DNA of 16,767 nt from Candidatus Sungbacteria bacterium RIFCSPHIGHO2_02_FULL_52_23 (GCA_001820655.1 MHQM01000048.1:1-16767); one strand, 5' to 3'. Counted from the stretch's first letter, positions 1-6,357 are shown. A program made the numbers and translations. Notes: generated by a model not told the origin, from the sequence alone.

Positions 1-24
1 TGTCTGAAGTCGGCTATACAGCCA

Positions 25-30
25 TATAAT
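25..30 (+). promoter_or_regulatory. -10 box (TATAAT) of the first toxin-antitoxin operon
   Basis: A perfect TATAAT lies 17 nt before the GTG start at 48, which predicts transcription from about position 37 and a leader of about 11 nt. A -35 element would lie at the very edge of the window and none is convincing. A short inverted repeat, GGCT-ATAC-AGCC, sits just upstream at 12-23 and could be an operator; that is speculative. Confidence 0.45.
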
Positions 31-47
31 GACGGGCTTCTAACGGG

Positions 48-320
48 GTGAAAACACTTATCAATATAAGAACAGATCCGGAAGTAAAGCGAAGAGCGCA
101 AAAAGCGGCCAAGGCAATCGGCATCCCCTTGAGCACTATTATCAACGCGTATCTCAAACAGTTTGGGCACGAGCAGAAGATAGATTTCAGTGTGCCTTTG
201 CGGCCGAACAAAAAGACGGCGAAACTGCTGGATCAAGCCCGCGAGGACTACAAAAATGGCAGAAATATCTCTCCCGTGTTTGAGACCGCGGAAGAAATGG
301 ATGCTTATCTTGACGCATGA
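48..320 (+). CDS. RelB/DinJ-family antitoxin
   Basis: A 90-residue protein. The N-terminus (MKTLINIRTDPEVKRRAQKA and on to about residue 40) has the ribbon-helix-helix pattern of RelB/DinJ antitoxins: a short strand, then two helices, with a hydrophobic IGIPLSTIINAYLKQF stretch. The C-terminal half is charged and ends in an acidic tail (ETAEEMDAYLDA), as expected for the part that wraps a RelE-fold toxin. In the family, RelB/DinJ neutralises the toxin and represses its own promoter as a complex with it. GTG at 48 is the only usable start, because in-frame stops lie directly upstream at 27-32. The stop overlaps the next gene's start by 4 nt (ATGA), implying translational coupling. The family call is strong; the exact subfamily is inferred from the partner. 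Confidence 0.85.
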   Translation: MKTLINIRTDPEVKRRAQKAAKAIGIPLSTIINAYLKQFGHEQKIDFSVPLRPNKKTAKLLDQAREDYKNGRNISPVFETAEEMDAYLDA

Positions 321-577
321 AAATTGTCCTCCACAAAAATTTTCTGAGGAGGTACAAAAAACTCACCGCATCGGAGCATGACCGCTTTAAAAAACGAAGA
401 GATTTATTTTTGGAGAACCCGTTTCATCCGCTCTTGTATAATCATCCGCTTCATGGAGAATACGCTGGATGCAGGAGCTTCCGCATCGGCGGAGATCTGT
501 CCGTTATATACAAGGAAACCGAGGATAGCATCGCACAATTTGTTCTCATCGGCACACATGCCGAGTTATACGAATAA
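317..577 (+). CDS. YafQ-type (RelE superfamily) mRNA interferase toxin
   Basis: An 86-residue protein of the usual length for YafQ/RelE toxins. The family signature is clear: NHPLHGEYAGCRSF (42-55), then the GDLSVIY strand (59-65), then IGTHAELY (78-85). Likely active-site residues by analogy to YafQ are H43, D60, H81 and the aromatic Y85. Toxins of this family enter the ribosomal A site and cut mRNA, slowing translation under stress. Its ATG overlaps the antitoxin stop (ATGA), so the two are probably co-translated and the antitoxin is made first. The stop codon is only 4 nt before a tRNA gene, which is unusual (see findings). No key residue seems missing, so the toxin is probably intact. Confidence 0.85.
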   Translation: MKIVLHKNFLRRYKKLTASEHDRFKKRRDLFLENPFHPLLYNHPLHGEYAGCRSFRIGGDLSVIYKETEDSIAQFVLIGTHAELYE

Positions 578-581
578 TCTC

Positions 582-654
582 CCCCTCATAGCTCAACTGG
601 CAGAGCAGCTCGCTCTTAACGAGAAGGTTCCAGGTTCGATTCCTGGTGGGGGGA
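582..654 (+). tRNA. tRNA-Lys (anticodon CTT)
   Basis: A full cloverleaf can be drawn. The acceptor stem is 582-588 with 647-653 (7 pairs, one T-G wobble). The D stem is 591-594 with 603-606. The anticodon stem is 608-612 with 620-624, with a G-A mismatch at the outermost pair. The anticodon loop is 613-619 with CTT at 615-617. The T stem is 630-634 with 642-646, enclosing the TTCGATT loop. The discriminator is A654. The bases after it are TTC, so the CCA end is not encoded and must be added enzymatically. The CTT anticodon reads AAG lysine codons. No obvious promoter lies directly upstream, so it may be co-transcribed with the toxin-antitoxin pair. Confidence 0.93.
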
Positions 655-686
655 TTCTCACACATCTCATAAACTACAAATTGAAA

Positions 687-712
687 GCCCGCGCATCGTA
701 AGACACGCGGGC
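687..712 (-). terminator. Rho-independent terminator for the cysteine-rich secreted protein gene
   Basis: A perfect 7-bp GC stem (GCCCGCG at 687-693 with CGCGGGC at 706-712) encloses a 12-nt loop. Read on the minus strand it is followed by TTTCAATTTG, a moderately T-rich tail. It lies about 58 nt past the minus-strand stop codon. On the plus strand it also follows the tRNA gene but has no T tract there, so it may only slow polymerase in that direction. Confidence 0.6.
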
Positions 713-769
713 GGGTTGAGGTTATGGCTTCACTTTAAAAACGCGAAGCCGGATCAAAGAGAGGAGAGG

Positions 770-2176
770 TTACGGCAGGGTGGAATCGTACAGCGGCCCA
801 CCGTCCACACAGGTGTTACCTTGCCCCATGTCATGGGGCACGCACACTGATACCTTTCCCGCGCACATATCACCAGCGGCATCGGTCGCCGTGAACGATA
901 GATGGTACACGCGACCATCACCGGGAACCTTAGGCGTTCCGGCGCGCTCGGCACGCAGATTCACAGAGCCATCCGTCATGAGCTGGGCGTCAGGCGACAT
1001 ATCGCCATCACCCAAGCCGTTGACGGGCTCATCCTGCATGACATTCGTGACGGCCACGGTCAACGGCGTACCTTCGGGATCCACCACGCCCACGACCGCA
1101 ACATTGCGGTATTTATGGTTTGGCGGCCAAAGGATGGCCGGAGACGCAGATGCGGCTTCACAAACCGGCGGCTTATTTTCAATCTTGCAGGTGGCGGAGC
1201 ATCCGTCACCAGAGATCAAATTACCATCGTCGCACTGCTCGGGAGCTTCCAGGATGCCGTCACCGCAGACGGGGCCGGTCGGCTCTTCAATTTTACAGGC
1301 CGCCGAGCACCCGTCGCCGTTCAACACATTGCCGTCGTCGCACTCCTCGGGCGGCTGGATGACACCGTCACCGCAAGCAATGGGAGAAACCGCCTCTCCA
1401 CGGACGAGGATGTAAGGAATCCCAAAAGTCCCGTCAGCGAACGACAGCGACCCTGGACCCCCGATGTTCTCGGCAATAGCCAGAGGAACAAAGGGGTTTG
1501 CCCCGGACGTCGGAAATCCGTCCAACGCTTCATGCACGGAGCATGACCAGTTAGATAAGGAGGCATCGGTCGTACCGGCCAGTGCAGGATGCACAGCCAC
1601 GATGTGGCTGTCATTGTAGCAACCCACGCCAACAGCGGTAAACATGCCAAACTGGTCCAGCACAGGAACAGGAGTCCCTGGCGCCGTCCCATGATAGTAG
1701 CAGGACAGACAGGCATACAAGCCGGTCTTTGTTGGCTCATCGCCAGCAAAAGCAATACCACTCTCCACGAGTTGTGCGCCGCCCTGACCTTGATGGAAAA
1801 CCGGATCGGTACCGATAACCACGACGTTACCATTAACCACCGGGGACCAGACGGTCCGGTTGGCGGTAGGCGCATCCAGCCATGGTGACGTACCAATACC
1901 GGCGCAGGTCGCATCGCCTAAAATCAAAGCACGATACGATGCAAAATCCGCGGCGGTCATAGCAGCCCAGTCGGCAGGCGTGGCCATGACAACGGTAAAT
2001 CCAAGTCCGGCGGCCTTTGTGGCTTCCAAGCTTCCCGCGCCTCCGGACACCGTAATGTCCAAAACGAGGACGGAATTAGCATCCGGAGCTGGAGCCGCGA
2101 AAACGGCTACGGGCGCAATGACCATCGAACACAGGACGAACAAACCGATCACCAAAACACTCTTCAGCAAATGCAT
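770..2176 (-). CDS. Exported multidomain protein with two Myxococcus-type cysteine-rich repeats
   Basis: A 468-residue protein. Residues 1-28 are a signal peptide (hydrophobic core, cleavage likely near VFA-AP). Residues 36-260 form a domain loosely resembling a ThuA/glutamine-amidotransferase-like fold (strands VLVLDI, RALILGD, GNVVVIGTD) with six or more cysteines; this assignment is weak. Residues 268-294 and 304-330 are two copies of the CGDG...CDDGN...GDGCSA.C repeat (DUF4215/Myxo_disulf_rpt type). Residues 338-447 form a C-terminal beta domain with the ILWPPNHK and NGLGDGD motifs seen in some secreted bacterial proteins. Disulphide-rich export is expected, and the substrate is unknown. 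ATG at 2176 is chosen because AAAGGAAA lies 8 nt upstream; a GTG two codons earlier is less well placed. This is the only gene in the window with a well-spaced Shine-Dalgarno, and its domain mix suggests lateral acquisition. Confidence 0.8.
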   Translation of the reverse strand: MHLLKSVLVIGLFVLCSMVIAPVAVFAAPAPDANSVLVLDITVSGGAGSLEATKAAGLGFTVVMATPADWAAMTAADFASYRALILGDATCAGIGTSPWLDAPTANRTVWSPVVNGNVVVIGTDPVFHQGQGGAQLVESGIAFAGDEPTKTGLYACLSCYYHGTAPGTPVPVLDQFGMFTAVGVGCYNDSHIVAVHPALAGTTDASLSNWSCSVHEALDGFPTSGANPFVPLAIAENIGGPGSLSFADGTFGIPYILVRGEAVSPIACGDGVIQPPEECDDGNVLNGDGCSAACKIEEPTGPVCGDGILEAPEQCDDGNLISGDGCSATCKIENKPPVCEAASASPAILWPPNHKYRNVAVVGVVDPEGTPLTVAVTNVMQDEPVNGLGDGDMSPDAQLMTDGSVNLRAERAGTPKVPGDGRVYHLSFTATDAAGDMCAGKVSVCVPHDMGQGNTCVDGGPLYDSTLP

Positions 2177-2340
2177 CGTCACTTTCCTTTGTTCAGAAAC
2201 GGTCTTCTGCTTTGGCGAGCACTATGCCCGCCGAAATGAGAACACTACCTCCGACTGCGGAAAATACTGACGATTCACCTCCTTTCTCTCTTTGATAGTT
2301 AAAGAGCAAAAACTAATGTCAGCTCGCATATCGAGCCAAC
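2177..2340 (-). promoter_or_regulatory. Long structured 5' leader of the cysteine-rich protein gene
   Basis: From the predicted transcription start near 2340 to the ATG at 2176 there are about 160 nt with ordered features. A small hairpin occupies 2322-2336. A CTCTTT/AAAGAG hairpin occupies 2288-2306. Immediately next comes AGAAAGGAGGTGA (2275-2287), a perfect complement to the consensus 16S rRNA tail. An 8-bp hairpin (one G-U pair, 3-nt loop) occupies 2214-2232. The gene's own AGGA is at 2185-2188. None of the hairpins is followed by a T tract, so they are not obvious terminators. Known riboswitch classes were not recognised. The individual elements are visible; a regulatory role is inferred. 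Confidence 0.45.
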
Positions 2341-2346
2341 CTTGCG

Positions 2347-2375
2347 AGAGTACAGGAGTGGGCAAATCTTGTCAA
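2347..2375 (-). promoter_or_regulatory. Sigma-70-type promoter TTGACA-17-TACTCT
   Basis: On the minus strand a perfect -35 (TTGACA, 2370-2375) and a -10 of TACTCT (2347-2352) are separated by exactly 17 nt. It drives the gene ending at 770. The TGA stop of the upstream peptidase gene (2372-2374) is embedded in the -35 hexamer, so the two minus-strand genes abut but can be transcribed independently. Confidence 0.7.
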
Positions 2376-3019
2376 TACTTTGACGCGGATCGCACGATCA
2401 TGATGCGTTTTTCGCCGTGCAGGACATCCCCGCCATTCCAGTCATGGATTGCATCAAAGAGGCGCGTCGCGGGGTACCTCAAGCCATTGCCGCGGCGCGT
2501 GCCCGGGTCATTGGTCACAAACGACCCATCCGCATCGTCAAACCCACGGATGACTATCATATGATATAAAGGCCCGGGCGCTCTGAAGTACGGATTTTTG
2601 AGCAGTCTGCCCGCGGCAGGAGCTATGACTACAGCGCCCTGGCGCAATTCGTCCTTGATCTCATCCGCCGAACGGATGATACGGGTCTCCACACCATTAA
2701 AGCCGTAAAGCGCGCGCAAAACCGCCGCCATATCCTCAATGGAGTTGTCCTTTGATCTGCCAAATACCAAGTCTTCGTAGCGCTGGATCAACCGCATTTC
2801 AAGCTCCGCGATCTCGGGCGTCAAGCTGACGCCCCAGATTGTATGCGCTACCATCACGACCGATGCTTCTTCGCAGAAATTCTGAAACGGCTCCCGCCAG
2901 TCGCCCGAGGGGGCTTGGGGTGTAAACGGTACATTCACAAGCACCGCCGCATAAGTAAAAGACGCAGTACAAAACCATAGGAGAGCGCCACATATGCCTA
3001 TTTTCCTCAAGATTTGCAT
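2372..3019 (-). CDS. Exported C39-like (Peptidase_C39_2) cysteine peptidase
   Basis: A 215-residue protein with a signal peptide at about 1-24 (hydrophobic GALLWFCTASFTYA). The papain-like C39 signature follows. Q46 and C49 in FQNFCEEASVVM would be the oxyanion glutamine and nucleophile. H153 in YHMIVIRGFD and D171 in VTNDPG complete the triad. Stand-alone C39_2 proteins of this size lack the transporter half found in bacteriocin exporters; they are usually exported peptidases or amidase-like enzymes of unknown substrate. The gene is divergent from rpsO across about 30 nt. ATG at 3019 directly precedes the signal peptide. No Shine-Dalgarno is present. It is followed on the same strand by the cysteine-rich exported protein, so the two may act together outside the cell, which is inference only. 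Confidence 0.8.
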   Translation of the reverse strand: MQILRKIGICGALLWFCTASFTYAAVLVNVPFTPQAPSGDWREPFQNFCEEASVVMVAHTIWGVSLTPEIAELEMRLIQRYEDLVFGRSKDNSIEDMAAVLRALYGFNGVETRIIRSADEIKDELRQGAVVIAPAAGRLLKNPYFRAPGPLYHMIVIRGFDDADGSFVTNDPGTRRGNGLRYPATRLFDAIHDWNGGDVLHGEKRIMIVRSASKY

Positions 3020-3031
3020 GAAAACCGAAGT

Positions 3032-3038
3032 TATGATA
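3032..3038. promoter_or_regulatory. Overlapping divergent -10 boxes between the C39 peptidase gene and rpsO
   Basis: The plus strand reads TATGAT at 3032-3037 and the minus strand reads TATCAT at 3033-3038. Transcription starts about 7 nt downstream would give leaders of only about 6-7 nt for both rpsO (ATG 3050) and the peptidase (ATG 3019). No convincing -35 was found for either direction. This is a plausible but weak call. Confidence 0.35.
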
Positions 3039-3049
3039 CGCTCATACTA

Positions 3050-3319
3050 ATGGCACTGACTCCAAAAGAAAAGGCGAAGATCATAGAAAAAGTGCGCACG
3101 CACGAGAAAGATACCGGATCAAGCGCGGTGCAGGTAGGCGTGCTCACTGAAGAAATCGCGCGGCTCACCGAACATCTCAAGACCCACCGCAAAGACAATC
3201 ACTCGCGGCGCGGGCTTCTGCGCATGGTCGCCCAGCGCAAAAAACTTCTTGATTATATGCGCGAGACGAGCACGCGCCAGTACAACAGCCTAATCAAAAA
3301 ACTTGGCCTTAGACGCTAG
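3050..3319 (+). CDS. rpsO: 30S ribosomal protein S15
   Basis: An 89-residue protein of normal S15 length with the family pattern throughout: MALTPKEKAKIIEK, then DTGSSAVQVGVLTEEIARLT, then HRKDNHSRRGLLRMVAQRK (about 45-63, the 16S rRNA-binding region), then RQYNSLIKKLGLR at the C-terminus. S15 binds the central domain of 16S rRNA early in small-subunit assembly. The start at 3050 is chosen over an in-frame ATG at 3014 because the extra 12 residues do not belong to the family and would overlap the divergent peptidase start. No Shine-Dalgarno is present. As in many bacteria it lies near pnp, here with one gene in between. Confidence 0.96.
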   Translation: MALTPKEKAKIIEKVRTHEKDTGSSAVQVGVLTEEIARLTEHLKTHRKDNHSRRGLLRMVAQRKKLLDYMRETSTRQYNSLIKKLGLRR

Positions 3320-3344
3320 GCGTGAATCAGGACGCATGAATAAT

Positions 3345-3396
3345 GAATTATGAGAAGCTATCTCCCTTATAATTCTTGATTCCTAATTCATAATTC
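3345..3396. repeat. AT-rich intergenic inverted repeat (GAATTATGA / TCATAATTC)
   Basis: The gap between rpsO and the NYN gene contains GAATTATGA at 3345-3353 and its exact complement TCATAATTC at 3388-3396, plus a second ATAATTC at 3369-3375 that could pair with the same left arm. The 13-mer TAATTCATAATTC (3384-3396) recurs exactly at 9125-9137. The region also offers TATAAT (3368-3373) and CATAAT (3389-3394), the latter positioned to start transcription right at the next ATG, so it may double as promoter. There is no T-tract terminator. Confidence 0.55.
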
Positions 3397-3401
3397 CCGA
3401 A

Positions 3402-3926
3402 ATGAGCGTAATCAAACATAAAGCCCAGCGAGTCGTCGTCCTGATAGACGTCCAGAACCTCTATCACTCGGCGCGCAATCTCTACAACGCGCGGGCAAAT
3501 TTCAAAGAAGTCGTCAAAGCCGCGGTCGCGGGCCGCCAACTTGTACGCGCAATCGGGTACGTCATCCGCACGGAATCGGGCGAAGAAAAAGCATTTCTGG
3601 AGGCTCTCGTCAACATGGGCATTGAGACCAAGATCAAAGACCTGCAGGTATTTGCGGGCGGTATGAAAAAAGCCGACTGGGATGTCGGCATGGCAGTAGA
3701 CGCGGTGCGGTTTGCGGAAGCGTTTGTGGACGCGATCGTGCTCGTCACGGGAGACGGCGACTTTGTCCCTCTGGTGGAATATCTCCACGCGCGGGGAGTG
3801 CAGAGCGAAGTCATGGCGTTTGGACGCTCCACATCCCAGAGACTGCGCGAAGCGGCGGATGACTTCATTGACTTGGGCGCTGACCGTAAATTCCTCCTGC
3901 GCGTGGGACGCGCAGGCGCGGAGTAA
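3402..3926 (+). CDS. NYN-domain (LabA/DUF88-like) putative nuclease
   Basis: A 174-residue protein consisting of one NYN (PIN-like) domain. Conserved acidic positions are visible: D16 in VVVLIDVQNL, D92/D94 and D100 in KKADWDVGMAVD, and D118/D120 in LVTGDGDFVPL. The STSQRLREAADDFIDL helix (143-158) is typical of the LabA branch. NYN domains share the PIN fold, which binds a divalent metal and often cleaves RNA; several LabA proteins have no proven substrate. Placement between rpsO and pnp suggests a role in RNA processing or turnover, which is inference from context. The start at 3402 is preceded by CCGAA and no Shine-Dalgarno. A stop followed by a 184-nt leader separates it from pnp. Confidence 0.85.
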   Translation: MSVIKHKAQRVVVLIDVQNLYHSARNLYNARANFKEVVKAAVAGRQLVRAIGYVIRTESGEEKAFLEALVNMGIETKIKDLQVFAGGMKKADWDVGMAVDAVRFAEAFVDAIVLVTGDGDFVPLVEYLHARGVQSEVMAFGRSTSQRLREAADDFIDLGADRKFLLRVGRAGAE

Positions 3927-3965
3927 TCACAACAACAAAAAATGTAGGTACATAAATAATTCAAA

Positions 3966-4063
3966 GTGCGGCGCGAGAAGCGCCGGAGCGCACAGAAAAG
4001 AAGATACGGCATTCGTCCCCCGTAAGAAGCAGTACACCAGAGGCTTCCTGCAGGAGACGAATG
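3966..4063 (+). promoter_or_regulatory. Structured 5' leader upstream of pnp
   Basis: The 184-nt gap before pnp holds no credible gene but is rich in stems: a GC hairpin CGGCGC-GAGAA-GCGCCG (3969-3985), and an outer 8-bp stem CATTCGTC (4010-4017) with GACGAATG (4056-4063) that encloses the 10-nt palindrome TCCTGCAGGA (4046-4055). In Escherichia coli the pnp leader forms a hairpin that RNase III cuts and PNPase then degrades, giving autoregulation. A similar role here is inference; the hairpins themselves are seen. Confidence 0.5.
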
Positions 4064-4110
4064 GCTCTCGTATCAACCGTACGCCCCGCGCGATCGCAGA
4101 CGCATAGTAG

Positions 4111-6339
4111 ATGAAAGATCCTAAGCAGTATACGCGTAAGATCGGAGGCAAAAATATAGAAGTCACCCTCAATAACTGGGCCGAGCAGGCATCCGGCTCG
4201 GTTTTGGTACGCATCGGCGATACCGTGGTGCTTGCCACCGCCGTGATGAATCCGACGCCGCGCGAAGGCGGAGATTTTTTCCCGCTGACCGTAGAATACG
4301 AAGAGAGATACTATGCGACTGGCAAAATACTCGGATCGCGCTTTATGAAGCGCGAGAGCAGACCATCGGAAGAGGCAACCTTGGCGGCACGCCTCATAGA
4401 CCGCACAATCCGGCCGCGCTTTGATATGCGCATGCGAAACGAAGTACAGGTCGTACTGACCGTACTTGCGATTGACGACCAGAATGATCCGGATATCGCA
4501 GCACTCACCGCAGCATCGCTCGCGCTCTCTCTGTCCGACATCCCGTGGCAGGGGCCGGTAGCGGGTGTGCGCGTCGTGCGTCCGCCAGCTGGCGGAGACG
4601 GCGCACTGGTCATCAATCCCACAGTGGAGCAACGCACGGGTGCTGAACTTGATCTTGTCATCTCGGGCACGCGCGACCGCATCAATATGTGCGAAGCGGG
4701 AGCCACCGAAATCTCTGAAGGCGACTTTGCGGCCGCAGCAGAGCACGGCTTTGCCGCAATCAAAGAGCTTATAGCACTGCAGGACGAAATCATCGCCACC
4801 CACAGCCGCGAGAAAAAGTCCGTCAAACTCCTGCCGACTCCCGAAGAGTTCGCAGTACTCCTGCGCGATAAGTTTATGGAGGACATTGAAAAAGCCGTGT
4901 ACCACTCGGACAAAAAAACGGCATACGCGCAAAAAACGGCGGTAAAAGAAAAATGGATGGCGGTAGCGGCTGAAAAATATCCCGCGCTTTTCATCAAAGC
5001 GTCCGCGGAGTTTATGTTTGAAGAAGCGATCAATGACATCATCCACCGCAGGATCCTGGAAAAAGGCGAGCGCCCGGACGGGAGAGGCCCTGACGACGTA
5101 CGCGCGCTTTCGGCCCAGGTCGCGGTGCTCCCGCGCCTACACGGCTCCGGACTCTTTATGCGCGGCGAGACGCATGTACTTTCCGTGGTCACCCTCGGCT
5201 CTCCCGGAGACGAGCAGATCATTGAGGGCATGGAGATCCGCACCAAAAAGCATTTCCTGCACCACTACAACTTCCCTCCGTTTTCCGTGGGAGAGGTGAA
5301 GCCAATGCGAGGGCCGGGACGGCGCGAGATCGGACACGGCGCGCTTGCGGGACGCGCGCTTTTGGCGATCCTCCCGCCGCGCGATCAGTTTCCCTACACG
5401 ATCCGCGCGGTCTCCGAGGTACTGTCATCCAACGGCTCGTCTTCCATGGCATCGGTCTGCGGATCATCGCTCGCACTCATGGACGCGGGAGTGCCGATCA
5501 AGCGTCCAGTGGCAGGTGCTGCAATGGGGCTCATCTGGAATTCGTCCGGCGCATGGCGCGTGCTTACCGACATCCAGGGGCCGGAAGATCACCACGGCGA
5601 TATGGATTTCAAAGTGGCAGGGTCAACCGAAGGCATCACCGCAGTACAAATGGATGTAAAAATTGAAGGCATCACGCCCGAGATGCTCCGGACAGCACTT
5701 GATCGCGCGCGCGATGTGCGCCTGAAGATCCTTGCGGTCATGACCACGACTCTTGCGACTCCACGCGCGGAGCTTTCCCAATACGCGCCGCGCATTGAGA
5801 TCGTGAAGATCAATCCCGAAAAGATCGGCGCGCTCATCGGCCCCGGCGGCAAAGTCATCAATGAGATTATTGCCAAAACAGGCGCGCAGATTGACATTGA
5901 AGACGACGGCACGGTGTTTATCACCTCGGTTACGGCAGACGGCATGGCAGAAGCACTAGAATTGGTAAAACAAATAACGCGCGAACTTAAACCCGGAGAT
6001 ATTATAGAAGGCAAAGTCACACGACTCCTTGATTTCGGCGCATTTGTAGAAGTAGGCCCCCGCCAGGATGGATTGATTCATGTCTCCGAACTCGCTCCGT
6101 GGCATGTGGAAAGAGTAACTGACATTCTCAACATCGGCGACACGACCAAAGCGATGGTCAAAAACATTGACGACCAAGGACGCATCAATCTCTCACTCAA
6201 GGATGTCCCCGGCCGCTACAGCGAAGAAGATCAGGAGCGGGGGCGCATGCAACGCGCCTCAATGCCCCAAGGCTCCATCGGCCCTCGTCCCCGCCGTGAC
6301 GGACACGGAGGCCCTCCGCGGCGCCATCCGAGGTTTTAG
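4111..6339 (+). CDS. pnp: Polyribonucleotide nucleotidyltransferase (PNPase)
   Basis: A 742-residue protein, slightly longer than the usual 700-720. In order: first RNase PH-like domain (about 10-220, with RESRPSEEATLAARLIDRTIRP), a helical linker (about 230-315), second catalytic RNase PH domain (about 320-550, with the metal-site motif GDMDFKVAG near 496-504 followed by GITAVQMDVKIEG), KH domain (about 555-615, IGALIGPGGKVINEI), S1 domain (about 628-696, DIIEGKVTRLLDFGAFVEV) and an Arg/Gly-rich tail (700-742). PNPase is a trimeric phosphorolytic 3'-to-5' exoribonuclease of the RNA degradosome and can also polymerise tails. The ATG at 4111 has no Shine-Dalgarno; the preceding TAG TAG closes the other frames. 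A strong terminator follows. Confidence 0.97.
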   Translation: MKDPKQYTRKIGGKNIEVTLNNWAEQASGSVLVRIGDTVVLATAVMNPTPREGGDFFPLTVEYEERYYATGKILGSRFMKRESRPSEEATLAARLIDRTIRPRFDMRMRNEVQVVLTVLAIDDQNDPDIAALTAASLALSLSDIPWQGPVAGVRVVRPPAGGDGALVINPTVEQRTGAELDLVISGTRDRINMCEAGATEISEGDFAAAAEHGFAAIKELIALQDEIIATHSREKKSVKLLPTPEEFAVLLRDKFMEDIEKAVYHSDKKTAYAQKTAVKEKWMAVAAEKYPALFIKASAEFMFEEAINDIIHRRILEKGERPDGRGPDDVRALSAQVAVLPRLHGSGLFMRGETHVLSVVTLGSPGDEQIIEGMEIRTKKHFLHHYNFPPFSVGEVKPMRGPGRREIGHGALAGRALLAILPPRDQFPYTIRAVSEVLSSNGSSSMASVCGSSLALMDAGVPIKRPVAGAAMGLIWNSSGAWRVLTDIQGPEDHHGDMDFKVAGSTEGITAVQMDVKIEGITPEMLRTALDRARDVRLKILAVMTTTLATPRAELSQYAPRIEIVKINPEKIGALIGPGGKVINEIIAKTGAQIDIEDDGTVFITSVTADGMAEALELVKQITRELKPGDIIEGKVTRLLDFGAFVEVGPRQDGLIHVSELAPWHVERVTDILNIGDTTKAMVKNIDDQGRINLSLKDVPGRYSEEDQERGRMQRASMPQGSIGPRPRRDGHGGPPRRHPRF

Positions 6340-6357
6340 ACATCGCCACTTAAAATA

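Noticed and set aside
780..1546. Overlapping plus-strand frames of 211 and 214 codons
   Set aside because: They lie antisense to the cysteine-rich exported protein, whose signal peptide and repeat motifs establish the minus strand.
2272..2287. Plus strand resembles the 3' end of 16S rRNA (TCACCTCCTTTCT)
   Set aside because: The match ends there; no preceding rRNA helix sequence is present. It is better read as a Shine-Dalgarno-like element on the minus strand.
2323..2348. Alternative pairing CTCGCA / TGCGAG that would compete with the first leader hairpin
   Set aside because: One arm (2343-2348) overlaps the -10 box and lies upstream of the predicted transcription start, so it would not be in the RNA.
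3961..5046. 361-codon open frame on the minus strand
   Set aside because: It is antisense to pnp and its leader, has low-complexity Phe/Arg/His content and no recognisable domain; a shadow of GC-rich codon use.
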